Shown in pieces: positions 63,846 through 64,000 of a stretch of DNA of 64,000 nucleotides. The DNA is taken from positions 48,375 through 112,374 of the forward strand of contig NZ_QLIX01000017.1 of assembly GCF_003258945.1 (NCBI RefSeq), written 5' to 3'. The notes below the pieces were generated by a model. It was given only the letters and a program-made list of their open reading frames with translations, did no database searches and was not told where the DNA came from. The DNA comes from Roseicella frigidaeris. Lineage in GTDB: Bacteria; Pseudomonadota; Alphaproteobacteria; Acetobacterales; Acetobacteraceae. Made by a program: the position numbers and the translations under genes. Numbering within the stretch: position 1 is the stretch's first letter; each line of letters starts with the position of its first letter.

Positions 63846-64000
63846 GGGGCGGGAGGGGGGCGCAGATCCCCGTCGCAGCACGGGCTTGCCGCGGGGCGGG
63901 ACAGGCCCCACCCTCTCTCGTATCCGTTGTCCCGGCCCCACCTTGCTTCTTGCGCGACCGGTGGTGCGATGTTCTCTGACACGTGGTGTCGGAGGCGGGG

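Overview
The window looks like chromosomal DNA of a high-GC alphaproteobacterium, most likely an Acetobacteraceae member of the Roseomonas type. This is an inference from very high GC with strong G/C third-position bias, several Bug/TctC-type solute receptors, HWE-type signalling, EipB, HdaA, and the order purN-purM / DUF2066-like - CDP-alcohol phosphotransferase - AI-2E family - hdaA - ppk - ppx. I found no tRNA, rRNA, CRISPR array, transposase or phage gene. I also found no DNA-binding transcription factor; the only regulators seen are one single-domain response regulator, one HWE histidine kinase and HdaA.

Layout. 1-6.3 kb: end of an alpha/beta hydrolase, then a sugar-acid catabolic set (IlvD/EDD dehydratase, SDR dehydrogenase, FAH-type hydrolase, and a convergent UxaA/GarD dehydratase) that fits a non-phosphorylative 2-keto-3-deoxy/2,4-diketo acid route. 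6.5-11 kb: Na/Pi cotransporter, TauD-like dioxygenase, and a family-5 solute receptor without permeases. 11-15.2 kb: rnd, aspS, eipB. 15.3-17.9 kb: a second Fe(II)/2OG dioxygenase and orphan receptor pair. 17.9-27.2 kb: the core block ppx, ppk, hdaA, an AI-2E family transporter, a CDP-alcohol phosphotransferase and a DUF2066-like protein, divergent from purM, purN and a tiny cytochrome oxidase subunit IV gene. 27.2-33 kb: orphan Bug receptor, ndk, an unknown protein, an ABC-F ATPase with a probable nonsense change near its end, DUF1203, and a small secreted protein. 33-39.3 kb: another Bug receptor and an SbcCD-like (YhaO/YhaN) pair. 39.3-43.9 kb: an asparaginase-like gene and isochorismatase-family hydrolase, divergent from an allE / desaturase / MetX-like hydrolase operon. 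43.9-46.3 kb: response regulator and histidine kinase. 46.5-49.7 kb: a complete P450 system (ferredoxin reductase, 2Fe-2S ferredoxin, CYP153-like P450). 49.7-57.9 kb: amidohydrolase, 2OG dioxygenase, acyl-CoA dehydrogenase, TPP enzyme, lipoprotein, FMN-dependent 2-hydroxyacid dehydrogenase. 58-60.4 kb: MoxR AAA+ with CoxE-type VWA partner. 60.6-63.7 kb: a complete tripartite tricarboxylate transporter operon (TctB, TctA, TctC).

Two families of palindromic repeats thread through the window. Family 1 has a roughly 104-bp unit: a tandem pair at 362-569, a diverged copy at 48234-48325, and a copy lying inside the coding sequence of the YhaN-like ATPase (35497-35600), where it is translated in frame. 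Related nested hairpins sit at 6302-6406 and 48129-48232. Family 2 consists of GC-rich palindromes next to gene 3' ends (4623-4737, 53814-53963, 55735-55825, 63692-63845, and a degenerate copy near 6527). The in-frame repeat in the ATPase, the shortened ABC-F protein, the active-site-variant asparaginase beside an amide hydrolase, and the allE-desaturase-hydrolase operon are the items most worth following up.
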